From Kingdonia uniflora (taxonomy: Eukaryota; Streptophyta; Magnoliopsida; Ranunculales; Circaeasteraceae): a stretch of 64,000 bases of DNA. The notes below the pieces were generated by a model, which saw nothing but the letters and a program-made list of their open reading frames with translations, ran no database searches and was not told where the DNA came from. The position numbers were made by a program, and so were the translations under genes. Shown here piece after piece: positions 12,601 through 22,763 of this stretch (positions are counted from its first letter, which is position 1; every line of letters starts with the position of its first letter). The stretch spans positions 372,001 through 436,000 of the forward strand of contig JACGCM010002624.1 of assembly GCA_014058105.1 (NCBI GenBank). Direction: 5' to 3'.

Positions 12601-14390
12601 ATACCTCTTAGTGGAAATTTTATCTTCCTCTTTTTTTCTTTGATATCTAGTTACACATTATATTTTCTTCTTTGATTAACTCTTAGTTGATGAGAGTGAT
12701 ATGGATATTTTATATTCCTCTTTTCATGGTTAATCACATGAAACTGTCGTAGTTATTATTTGTATATACACTGTACGTCACACGATTATCTGCATGGAAC
12801 ATTGAGCAGATTCTTGCTAGTTTTAATAAGGTACCTGATAGATGTAGAAGTTAGTCATTCAGATGTTTGCGGCATTTTTCTGTCTTTAGACTGCCATGAG
12901 AAACGATGAACTGCAAATGGCATCTATGGAGCAAGAGAGAGCCGATGAAAGTGTACTAAAGCTAGTGGAAGACCAGAAGGTTTGCCTTATTATCTATCTT
13001 GGTAATAAAGTTTTGTAATTGTGAAAAGGCCGCTGTGTAAATTACATATTTTTTTCTTCTGTTATTAATTGATTCAGATTGAAAAGGAAGAGCTTCACAA
13101 AAAAATTGTGCAACTAGAGAAGAAACTGGATGCTAAACAAGCTCTGGAGTTGGAAATTGAGCGGTTGAAAGGGAGCTTGAGTGTGATGAAGCTCATGGGA
13201 GGTGATGAGGATGCAGAGACAAACAAAAATATTGAGGCAATGGCAAAAGAGTTGAAAGAGAAGGAAAATGAGTTCAAAAACCTTGAAACTTTGAATCAAG
13301 CTCTTATAATAAAGGAAAGAAGGAGCAATGACGAGCTTCAAGAGGCGCGGAAAGAACTGATTAATGTAAGATAGTTCTCTTTGGATCATTACTCTTTCAT
13401 GTTAATATTTACTTGATTTCAGTTTACATAATATTACAAGTTTCCTTTGGCCTATAGGCTTTGAAGCAAACGTCAAGGCTCTCTATAGTTGGAGTGAAGC
13501 GAATGGGAGAGCTCGACTCTAAGCCCTTTTTGAATGCGTGTAAATGTCTATTTACTGGCGAAGAATACCAAACAAAAGCAGTAGAGCTGTGCACTAAATG
13601 GGAGGAAGAACTGAGAGATCCTGATTGGCATCCATATAAAATGATCCAAGTTGGTGAGGGACACGAGGTATTCTCCTAACTCTTCTGTCATGGCTTTCTT
13701 TGCATGTGAAAATTTATACTGGTTTACTGATATAGCAAAAGAATATTACTTATAGTGGAGGAAGTTCTTATTTGAAACGGTGTATTAAATGACCACAAAT
13801 GTGAAATGAGTGTTTCCACGGGCTATGATACTTAGATACTACAGAATATGGGAAATGTACACTTGTCCATTACATGTAATGGAGATATATACTCTATTTG
13901 ACACTTCTGAGTGGATATTATCTTCATAACTTCTCAGATGACATTTTTTCTCAACAAAAAAATGTCTACATAATCTATTACTAGATTTGTCACTAAGAAA
14001 CTTTGCATACTATGTTTACCTTGCTGTGTTTTATGAGAAGGTTTTTCTTACTGTATTGGCATTAGTAGATACAAGAGAAGGTTAGGCTCTAATTTACTTT
14101 ATCAAGTGTGACATATGTGCGAGGGTATTAATTGTTATTTCTATACCGTATCTGGTTTCCAGGAAATAATCAACGAAGATGATGAAAAACTGAAGACATT
14201 GAAGGAAGAGTTGGGTGAGGCCGTCGCGGAAGCCGTGAAAAAGGCCTTGTTGGAGATGAATGAGTACAATCCTAGTGGGAGATACATTGTACCCGAGCTG
14301 TGGAACTTTAAAGAAAACCGAAAAGCTTTTCTGGATGAGGGTGTTGCACTCATACTAAGGAAGTGGAAGTCAGTTAAGCGTAAGAGGTGA
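9642..14390 (+). CDS. FDM: FDM/IDN2-like XS-coiled-coil-XH protein (gene B, complete)
   Basis: Seven exons, 9642-9676, 10859-11526, 12324-12505, 12890-12979, 13078-13365, 13458-13667 and 14163-14390, join in frame to give 566 aa. Exon 1 is a 35-nt leader ([11 protein letters not shown]) that splices in phase 2. The XS domain runs from about residue 49 ([12 protein letters not shown]) and includes [23 protein letters not shown] and [12 protein letters not shown] long coiled coil follows, then the XH domain ([36 protein letters not shown]) and a KRKR tail that may act as a nuclear signal. IDN2 and FDM proteins bind dsRNA with 5' overhangs through XS, pair through coil and XH, and promote RNA-directed DNA methylation at Pol V scaffolds. 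The N-terminal zf-XS zinc finger of many family members is absent. B is the reference for exon lengths across the array. Confidence 0.9.
10199..10562. mobile_element. hAT-type MITE in intron 1 of gene B
   Basis: This 364-bp element starts TAGGGTTGTCAATGG and ends with the near-complement CCATTGACAGCCCTA. Perfect 8-bp duplications GTTAGAAC flank it at 10191-10198 and 10563-10570. The 8-bp target and termini point to a hAT-superfamily non-autonomous element. The interior is rich in GGATCGGGTT-like short repeats and has no coding sequence. Confidence 0.85.
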
Positions 14391-14755
14391 CGAGCGAGTT
14401 TCTTAACATGGATTGATGTACACAACTGAATAGTTTTTCCCCATGAGTCATATCAGGATGAATTGTCAGAATTAGGATTCTAATTGCTAGAGGTTGAGGT
14501 CTTTACATTGACCGCAATGCTGAATTGAACTTAACGATTGCTATATTCAAGGTTACACATCTTTGAGTCGAAAGATATGGCCATGTTCTAGTGTTGTTCA
14601 CCTTAAGATTTAGGATATGACCTGTTATTTTTGTTTCTAATGGATGGCAATAAGAGATGCCGCCTTCCCATTTAAAACATGGTCTTCAAAGAACAATGAA
14701 AAATGTTTTTATTTTCCATAAAATCATTCCGATAGTTTTTTGTTTGTTTTATAAT
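14391..14755. other. 3' flank of gene B, duplicated elsewhere
   Basis: The sequence around 14552-14600, including GAAAGATATGGCCATGTTCT, recurs at about 19722 and 43973. In all three places the ATTCGGC satellite follows. It marks the left edge of a duplication block and contains no gene. Confidence 0.6.
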
Positions 14756-15545
14756 TTTCCTCCGGGAATGCCAACCTTTTAAATTTCGGCTAGTTTTAAG
14801 CTTAAAAGTCAAATCATTCGGCTACTTTAAATAAAATGGCTTTTCTCCGGAAATGCCAAATCATTTGGATATTCCACTCAAACGCCAAATAATTCGGCAT
14901 TTATAATAAAAAAGCCCAATTATTCGGCAGGTTTGAAATGAATATTTTTCTGTAAATGCCAAATTATTCGGCTACTTTAAATATAATGGTTTTTTTGGAA
15001 ATGCCAAATCATTCGGCTAATTTGAATAAAATATTTTTTCAGAAAATGCCTAATCATTTGGCAAGTTTTAGTTGAAAAGCCAAATAATTCGGCATATCTA
15101 TAAAAAATGCCCAAATATTCGGCAAGTTTGAAATGAATGTTTATTTAGTAAATACCAAATTATTCGGCTACTTTAAATAAAATGGTTTTTGTGGAAATGC
15201 CAAATCATTTGGCTAATTTGAATAAAATATTAATTTTGAAAATGTCTAATAATTTGGTTAGTTTTGCGTTAAAAGCCAAATAATTAATTCGGCTTTTTCT
15301 CGAATATGCCAAATCATTTGGCTAGTTTTGATTTAAATGCCTAATCATTCAGCAATTCTGAAATAAATATTTTTTTCGTAATTGCCAAATTATTCGGCTT
15401 CTTTAAATAAAATGATATTTGTGGAAATGCCTAATAATTTGGCTAGTTTTGGTTTAAAGGCCAAATCTTTCGGCATTTCTATTAAAATGCCAAATCATTC
15501 GTCATGTTTGAAATGAATATTAGTTTTTTGTCAAATGCCATTACC
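14756..15545. repeat. ATTCGGC degenerate satellite, copy 1
   Basis: About 790 bp are filled with GCCAAATNATTCGGC-like or CTAATNATTTGGC-like cores spaced roughly 40 bp apart. The cores are separated by AT-rich linkers such as TTTAAATAAAATGGTTTTTGTG and GTTTGAAATGAATATTTTT. The core tends to be palindromic (GCCAAATNATTTGGC). The array ends just before the leader exon of XH copy C. Confidence 0.8.
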
Positions 15546-15589
15546 CAGATATATAATTAAGTACTCATTTTATCCCTTATGATGTTACC

Positions 15590-15682
15590 TCACTCTTCTC
15601 TCCCACTAAAACAAACCTACAATTATTAGACGTAATCCCCATTTCAACAGCTTCAATTTGACCTCTTAAACCTTCAATTTGG
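15590..15682 (+). promoter_or_regulatory. Shared untranslated leader exon upstream of copy C
   Basis: A CTCACTCTTCTCTCCCACYAAA block is followed by TTCAATTTGACCTCTTAAACC and AATTTGG|GTAAGT. The same block lies upstream of G (to 20833) and K (to 45780), always right after the ATTCGGC satellite. I read it as a duplicated promoter and first non-coding exon with a conserved donor. Confidence 0.5.
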
Positions 15683-15897
15683 GTAAGTTTTCAGCCCCTA
15701 AGTCCCTATAGTTCTTATGTTTTGGGCAAGTTAGGGTTTTGAGATTTCATAGAAAGTTGGGGTTTTCTGAGTTTGATCAGTTGGAATCAATGTTTAAGGG
15801 TGTGATTACGTTTTTGATGAAATGGGTTTTGTGGGAAATGAGTAAATTATTAAGCTTAGACCTGACCTTAAATGGGATGGTACTCTTGACTTGGATT

Positions 15898-15990
15898 TTC
15901 GACCTCCAACAGTGCCTCACTGACTTGGATTTGAGTCTCAAAAAGCAAGACTCAACCGTGCTTTTTTACGTCGCGAGCGATTGGGCGACG
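15898..15990. repeat. Fragment of the 62249-type MITE
   Basis: The segment TTTTCGACCTCCAACAGTGCC, followed by GGATTTGAGTCTC and CTTTTTTACGTCGCGA, matches the interior of the element at 62249-62689. It is a truncated copy within the presumed 5' intron of copy C. Confidence 0.55.
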
Positions 15991-16227
15991 TAATAATGTA
16001 TATAAATCACGACGATTTGGTAATATTAGCCATAACATGATGATTTCGACGTAACATGGCATGGGCATGCCATGCTTTTGCATGTGCGTGTCATAATGCC
16101 AAGTACCCTAGTTCCATGCCCCGAAAACCCCAATTGATGACAACTTTATGATTTTCAAATTTCAAGTTTCTAGACCTCGTTTCAGTTTCAGTTTCACCTT
16201 TGAGAGGGAGTTTGTAGCTGGAACACA

Positions 16228-19200
16228 ATGAATGAACAAGTATCTCCTTCTGTAGCTGCAAGGAGTAGTTCAAATATGAAGACTGCAAAGGAGGTAATAA
16301 AGCACTTGAAGATATATATAACAATTTTGATCCCTAGTATATTAATAGTATTAGGTTTATCAGTAGTGATCATGTATCATGGAGGTATTTCATATTTGCC
16401 TGCTAGAATAGAACTCCTTATTTCTTAGTTAGACATAATTTCTCTTGAATGTTTAAGATTTTTTACATTCCCCTCCAAGGAAAATGCTGGGGTTAGGCAG
16501 ACCTCACATGATTTTCAGCTTCTTAGTTGGACATATTTCGAATGTTTAAGCATGTAATGCCCGCCCATTTTTTTTTAAGGAGAATGCTGGGTTCCTCGAA
16601 ATAAGTAGATTTACTTTGGATTTGTATATGTGACTCGAAAAACTTTCGTAATTATTGTAGATGGTTGAGGAGGAGCTTCAAAAGAAAATAAGTGCAATGG
16701 AAAGACGATAAAAGAAATTTGAAGTGCAAATGAAAAGATTGTTGAAAGGTAAAAATCTAGTGGACAATGACGATGAAAAAAATGCCATGAGAGAAGAACT
16801 GAAGGAGTTGAGAGCTTTGAATCAAGTATTGACAGCTCAACAATTCCAGGATCGTGATGCCCTAAATGAAGCAAAAAAAACTCTTGTTTCTGTAAGTACA
16901 TTAAGTATTGCATGCTTTTATTTTGTGGAAATAAAGCTTAGTTTTTTGTTGTTATTATTATAATGTGAGAACTGAAAATTAAAAATTTTAAAAACCTGAC
17001 AATTCCTGCGGGGTATTCTATAACCCTCAAGAATTTTAAAAAGCAGCACTTTTTTTTTCCTCTCTCTCTCTCTGAACCCCTCTCATTATTTTTTTTGGTG
17101 ACTGGAGCTTTTTACATATTGTAAATTGAGTTAGAAAGTGGATCCCAAAAAGTATGCCATGTAACCAAATCCGGGCGGTACCTGAATGACCCTTATTGGA
17201 ATAATCACTTTTTAGTTTTTACTAGTTATCTGGGAAAAAACTAGTATTTTTCGGTTAAAATTGCAATTGTATGGACAAGTTATCCGACTGGAGGTAGTAT
17301 GTGACCACAGTTTTAATATATGTTTTTGTTTCAGAATGCAGCAAAAAATGACGCATTGGAATTGGAAGTTCAACATTTGAAAGTGCTTCTGCAAGTGAAT
17401 AAGTATATGGTATGTGGCGATGATTTGGGAGCCCAAGAAAAAAATAATAAAATGAGTGAAGAGTTGGGAGAGAAAGAAGAAGAACTGGAACACATGATAA
17501 GCATGAACGATGATCTTATGTTCAAACAGCACATGGGCAACATAGAGTTGCAGGAGGCACGTAAAACCTTGATCGAGGTTAGTGTTTCGCAAACTTTAAG
17601 TTCGTTGAATTTTTCATAACGTGATAAATTTGTAGATATGCCCAACATATCAGTAGTATATACACACGATATTGATCTACTACGATATCTTACATATGCA
17701 TGTCAATGGCCTTCCAGTGTATAGAATGTACAAAACTAGCATTGCCCTCGTATACACGCTCGACTTGGAGTTACTGCTGTTTTCCAGCAAGTGCCAGTTT
17801 AACCTTCCACTTTGGTCAATGTGCATATGACACTTTCTTTTTCTTTTTGGAAAAAAAGTCCAACATGACTGCAATTTTAAAGCTCTTGGTGAGTGCTTTT
17901 TTTGAGTAGCAACCTTCTTGAATTTCAACTTGTTGATTAAAAACTACGGCTTTTGAAATTTAATCGCAAATAAGAAACAACTGTCTCTCATACCTGTCAT
18001 TTGCAAAAAGGGGTGGCTCTCACAGTATTGCACTTACATCGCTATTTTTTTGCATTGACTTTCACTTTCGAATATTACAAGGCAATTATGAATCTCAACC
18101 TCGAATATTTCGAACGCCATGGTCTATACCTGGATATTTTTTGAGATATGACTGAGACAATTACACACTGCTTTATTTATAGGTTTTTTTTAATATAATG
18201 AGGTAGTTGTTTTTAATTATTGTTTTGAAATAAACTAAAGTATGTCTAATATGAATATATATTGGTTGGTGAATAGAATTGTATGATCCTTAGAGCATGG
18301 CCAATAGTAGGGTGGGTGAATTCACCCAAACCCAAAGTGGATTCAATCCATCCCACAACAGTTCGAACTCCAAACAAGGTGAATATTACTCACTGCGGGG
18401 CACAATCTATGTCTACGATCTAGCCACGTGTCTCTATCATAAACGTTTTAACCATACGTGCAGTTCAAAACTGCGGGGAGTGAGATCCAATCAGACAGGG
18501 CCACGTTTATATATATATTTTTTAAATATTGTCGCGTAGTTTAGAACTGCCCGGCATCAACTGCTAACTTCGAGCCACTCCCTCCCCCTCATACTTCATT
18601 CCTTGTTCCTCAAAATTGCCTTTAAACCCAAAGCAAAAACTTATTCCTCAAGTTTCCCAATCCCCACAATTTTCTCAATAATTCAACGCCATTAATAGAA
18701 TAACAATGTCAGGAGAGTCTAGCTTGCGGCCGGGCTATTTTTACTTGATTTCAGTTTACATAAGATTGCAAGTTTCCTTTGGCCTATAGGCTTTGAAGCA
18801 AATGCCAAGATTCTCTATAGTTGGAGTGAAGCGAATGGGAGAGCTCAACTCTAAGCCCTTTTTGAATGCATGCAAACGTCTATTTACTGACGAAGAATAC
18901 GAAATAAAAGCGGAGGAGCTGTGCAGTGAATGGGAGGAAGAACTGAGAGATCCAGGTTGGCATCCATATAAAATGATCCAAGTTAGTGAGGGACACAAGG
19001 TATTCTCCTAACTCTTCTCTCATGGCTTTCTTTGCATGTTTAAATTTATACTGGTTTACTGATATAGTAAAAGAATATTATTTATAGTGGAGGAAGTATT
19101 TGAAATACTGAGTAGATACAAGAGAAGGTTAGGCTCTAATTTACTTTAACAACTAATTTCCATTTTGAGCAAGCTAATTTTGCTGCTGTGATCTTAGATA

Positions 19201-19483
19201 TATGTGCGAGGGTACTAATTGGTATTTCTATACCGTATCTGGTTTCCAGGAAATAATCAACAAAGATGATGAAAAACTGAAGACATTGAAGGAAAAGTTT
19301 GGTGAGGCCGTCACGGAAGCCGTGAAAAAGGCCTTGTTGGAGATGAACGAGTACAATCCTAGTGGGAGATACATTGTACCTGAGCTGTGGAACTTTAGAG
19401 AAAACCGAAAAGCTTCTCTGGATGAGGGTGTTGCACTCATACTAAAGAAGTTGAAGTCCAAGTCAGCTAAGCATAAGAGGTGA
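16228..19483 (+). pseudogene. XS-less FDM-like copy C, nonsense mutation, chimeric 3' end
   Basis: The exons are 16228-16293 (MNEQVSPSVAARSSS...), 16661-16891 (coil), 17335-17577 (fused coil exon), 18790-18999 and 19250-19483 (XH). All joins are phase 0. CAA to TAA at 16709-16711 breaks the coil exon; the sister copy K reads CAA there. The usual MAAKDFYLN start is deleted. The 17335 exon fuses the start of G exon 24467 to the middle of G exon 24659, an in-frame deletion shared with H. The XH exons and part of their introns (from about 18730) are nearly identical to those of gene B, so the 3' end came from B by duplication or conversion, with a MITE at the junction. A shorter product from a later ATG is possible. 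There is no XS domain. Confidence 0.75.
18293..18560. mobile_element. Truncated MITE at the breakpoint of copy C
   Basis: It begins TTA|GAGCATGGCCAATAG and contains GGTGGGTGAATTCACCC and AACTGCG motifs shared with the MITE at 37308-37843. The right terminus is not recognisable. Left of it the sequence is colinear with the intron of gene G (about 25640); right of about 18730 it is colinear with gene B. Confidence 0.55.
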
Positions 19484-19861
19484 AGAGCGAGTTTCTTAAC
19501 ATAGATTGATGTACACAACTGAATAGTTTTTCCCCATGTGTCATATTGTTAACATTCAGGCATTTTCATCTTATGCGGTTTTACTATATGTAAAATTGGA
19601 TTTTTTTTTCTATGTAGGTTATCTATCTTACGTGTTAGTGTTGCTATATCAATTTTTGTGTACCAAGTAAAGCTTTTGTGGGAGTTGATTTTGCATTTTG
19701 TTATATTGAAGATTACGCATCTTTGAGTTGAAAGATATGGCCATGTTCTAGTGTTGTTTACCTTCAGATATAGGAAATGAAAAATGAAAAATATTTTCCA
19801 CAAAATCAAAAGCAAGAATATTACAAGAGAATCTGAATTGCGTTCAGGAACAGTAGCAGAG
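19484..19861. other. 3' flank of copy C
   Basis: The first part matches the 3' flank of gene B (CACAACTGAATAGTTTTTCC), and GAAAGATATGGCCATGTTCT recurs at about 19732. No gene is seen. Confidence 0.5.
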
Positions 19862-20650
19862 TCAAATCATTTTGTAAGCTTTGCTTTAAAAGCTAAATAA
19901 TTCGCATATCTGTAAATTTGCCTAATCATTCAGCAAGTTTGAAATGAATATTTTTATGGAAATGCCAAATCATTCGGCTAATTTAAATAAAATCATTTTT
20001 TCAGAAAATGTCTAATCATTATTTGGCATGTTTTCGTTGAAAAGCCAAATAATTCGACTACTTTAAATAAAATGGTTTTTGTGGAAATGCCAAATCATTG
20101 GGCTAATTTGAATAAAATTTTTTTTTTCTAGAAAATGCCTAATAATTTGGCTAGTTTTGTTTTAAATGCCAAATAATTGGGCATTTCTATAAAAAAGCCC
20201 AATTATTCAGCAAGTTTAAAATGAATATTTTTTCGTAAATGTCAAATTATTCGGCAACTTTAAATAAAATGGTTTTTGTTGAAATGCCAAATTATTCGGC
20301 TAATTTGAATAATTTTTTTTTTCCGAGAATGCCTAATAATTTGGCTAGTTTTGCTTAAAAGGCAAATAATTCGGCTAATTTTGATAAAATGAATTTTCCC
20401 GAGTATGCAAAATCATTGGGAGGTTTTGTTTCTAAGCCAAGTCATTCTGCCAGTTTTGTTTTAAAAGCCAAATAATTCGTCATATCTTTTAAAATGCTTA
20501 ATTATTCGGCAAGTTTGAAATTAATATTTTTTGTAAATGCCTAATAATTCAGCAACTTCAAATAAAATGTTTTTTGTGGAAATGCCAAATCATTCGGCTA
20601 TTTGAATAAAATTATTTTTATTAAATGCCAAATTATTCGGCTAGTTTTTT
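19862..20650. repeat. ATTCGGC degenerate satellite, copy 2
   Basis: This is the same roughly 40-bp-spaced array of GCCAAATNATTCGGC cores as at 14756. It ends at GCTAGTTTTTTTCTCAATGA just before the leader exon of gene G. The copies have diverged by point changes and unit loss, so the duplication is not very recent. Confidence 0.8.
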
Positions 20651-20659
20651 TCTCAATGA

Positions 20660-20833
20660 TGTCTTAAACCAACAATGTCACCTCACTCTCCTCTCCCACC
20701 AAAGCAAACCAACAATGTCAGAGAGAGATTTGTAGATAAACAAAGAGATTGAGCTTAATACGAAGTTGCATGCACATTGGACGTAATTCTCATTTCAGCA
20801 GCTTCAATTAGACCTCTTAAACTCTCAATTTGG
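20660..20833 (+). promoter_or_regulatory. Shared untranslated leader exon upstream of gene G
   Basis: CTCACTCTCCTCTCCCACC is followed by AATGTCAGAGAGAGATTTGT and a leader ending AATTTGG|GTAACT. It is homologous to the leader of copies C and K. Splicing from here to the acceptor at 22109 would give gene G an untranslated first exon. Confidence 0.45.
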
Positions 20834-21237
20834 GTAACTTTTCAGCCCCTAGGACCTAATCTTTCATTTCTGCTTCTACTATAGTTCTTATGTTTTGGGA
20901 AAGTTAGGGTTATCATGTGGAGCTCAAATTTGTGTGGGTTTGGGCTTTAATGTTGATTTCCGTAATTTAGGGTTTTGGGATTTCATAGAAAGTTGGGGCT
21001 TTCTGAGTTTGATTAGTTGGAATCAATGTTTAAGGGTGTGATTACGTTTTTGAAGAAATGGGTTTTGTGGGAAATGAGTAAATTAAAATTGATGTTTATG
21101 GGTGTGAGAACTGAGGGGTTTATTAAGCTTAGACTCTTGACTCTTGAGAGAACCATGTAAAGTTGATAAATGGGATGGAACATTGTAGATGATTTAAATT
21201 TAAGTTGATAAATGGTGTTTCAGGAGTTTAGTGCTTG

Positions 21238-21850
21238 TTGAGCATCGCCTGAGCATCGCCGTGGAAGACGAACTCCGATTCGATTCAATTAGAGCACAAA
21301 GAAGCTAATGGAATAAACACAATTACAAGAGAACGCACATTTAAGGTGGTTCGGCAAGTTGCCTACATCCACACACGAGAGAGTTTTATTCAAGGATCCA
21401 AGGTTACAATTACAAACCAATTTGAGGTTTTCTCTCAAGAAATTCCTCACACAAAGATCTCTCCAAGGGTGACAAACAAATAACCCTAAGTCTCCCTTAT
21501 ATAGTGGGTAGACTTATTATAATCTCGAGATAAAACTAACGGTTTAAACGACCTCACAAAACAAATCTCCGCATCGTCGTTTAAACGACTATAAGTCTTG
21601 TTCGAACGGATTCAAGCAAGCCAAAACGAAGTTTGCAACTGCATCAGTTTTTAGGCAAAAAACTGATGGTCGTTCGGACGATTATGAGGCTCGTTCGAAC
21701 GACTCTGAGCCTCCAACAAAACGATTGTAACTGGGTCAGTTCAAAGGCTATGGCTGAAACCTGATGGTCGTTCGTACGGCTATGAGGCCCGTTCGAACGA
21801 CTATGCACCACAACCCCACAATGCTGACATTGTGTTTGATTCAGTCGTGT
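21238..21850 (-). repeat. LTR-like sequence (probable solo LTR) upstream of gene G
   Basis: It contains repeated TCGTTCGAACGA-type palindromes and a TATATA-containing segment. Its organisation resembles that of the LTRs at 52.6 and 54.3 kb, though the sequence differs. The ends and target duplication could not be fixed. The orientation is guessed from similarity of layout. It separates the leader exon of gene G from its coding exons. Confidence 0.4.
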
Positions 21851-22079
21851 TCTTCTTAGGGAACGCTTAGCCCTAAAAGAGTCTTTGAAATTCTGGACTG
21901 GTGTCCATTAATCTGGTTCCAAAAATGTATTTGTTGCATCTATTTACCTCTGCATGGCTCCTAGGAATGCAAAATAAAGTTTAAAATCGTCTAGGAATGG
22001 TGAGTCTGGTTGGACCTTCTTTTCCCAAACTGAATATATGTTGTAATTTTAAGTGTTTTGTTTTTTTGTATGACATAAT

Positions 22080-22763
22080 TTGATTCATAATTTTGATATG
22101 TTTCCTCAGAGTTCCATTTCAATGTATCCTAAGGTGGAGAACAGTTTAGATATAATTGAAGCTGAGGGAGATGCACATACATTAGAAAGCGGCCTATCAA
22201 GAGATTTGGAGGGTTCATTACAGTTTACGCTAGAGGTTAAGTCAGAACATGATGAACGATGTGTCTGGCCTTGCATTTCAATGGAACATAAGGTGGAAAA
22301 CACTTCAGATATGAGCGAAACTAAGGGAGGTGAACATGTCCTTGAGAGAGACCTATCGAGAGATATGGGGTGTCCATCACAGTCTCCGCTTGAGATTATT
22401 CCAATCAAGACCGAAAATGACGATGAACGATTTGTCTGGCCTTGCATTTCATTGGACCTCAAGGTGGAAAACACTTTAGATACGAGTGAAACTAAGGGAG
22501 TTGAACATGCCCTAGAGGGAAACCTATCAAGAGATATGGGGTGTCCATCTCAGTCTCCGCTTGAGATTATTCCAATCAAGATCGAAAATGACGATGAACG
22601 ATTTGTCTGGCCTTGCATTTCATTGAACCTCAAGGTGGAGAACACTGTAGATACGAGTGAAACTAAGGGAGATGAACATGCCCTTGAGGGAAACCTATCA
22701 AGATATATGGGGTGTCCATCACAGTCTCCGCTTGATATTATTCCAATCAAGACCGAAAATGAT
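22080..22763 (+). repeat. 171-bp in-frame coding tandem repeat in gene G
   Basis: GATGAACGATTTGTCTGG or its variant starts at 22251, 22422, 22593 and (as GAAGAACGA) 22764, exactly 171 bp apart. A more diverged first unit lies upstream. The last boundary coincides with the start of the XS domain, so each unit carries a copy of its leading edge. Confidence 0.9.

Noticed and set aside
22080..22109. Start of the large gene G frame at 22080
   Set aside because: The codon is TTG, and TTTCCTCAG at 22101-22109 is a splice acceptor. The coding exon begins at 22110.
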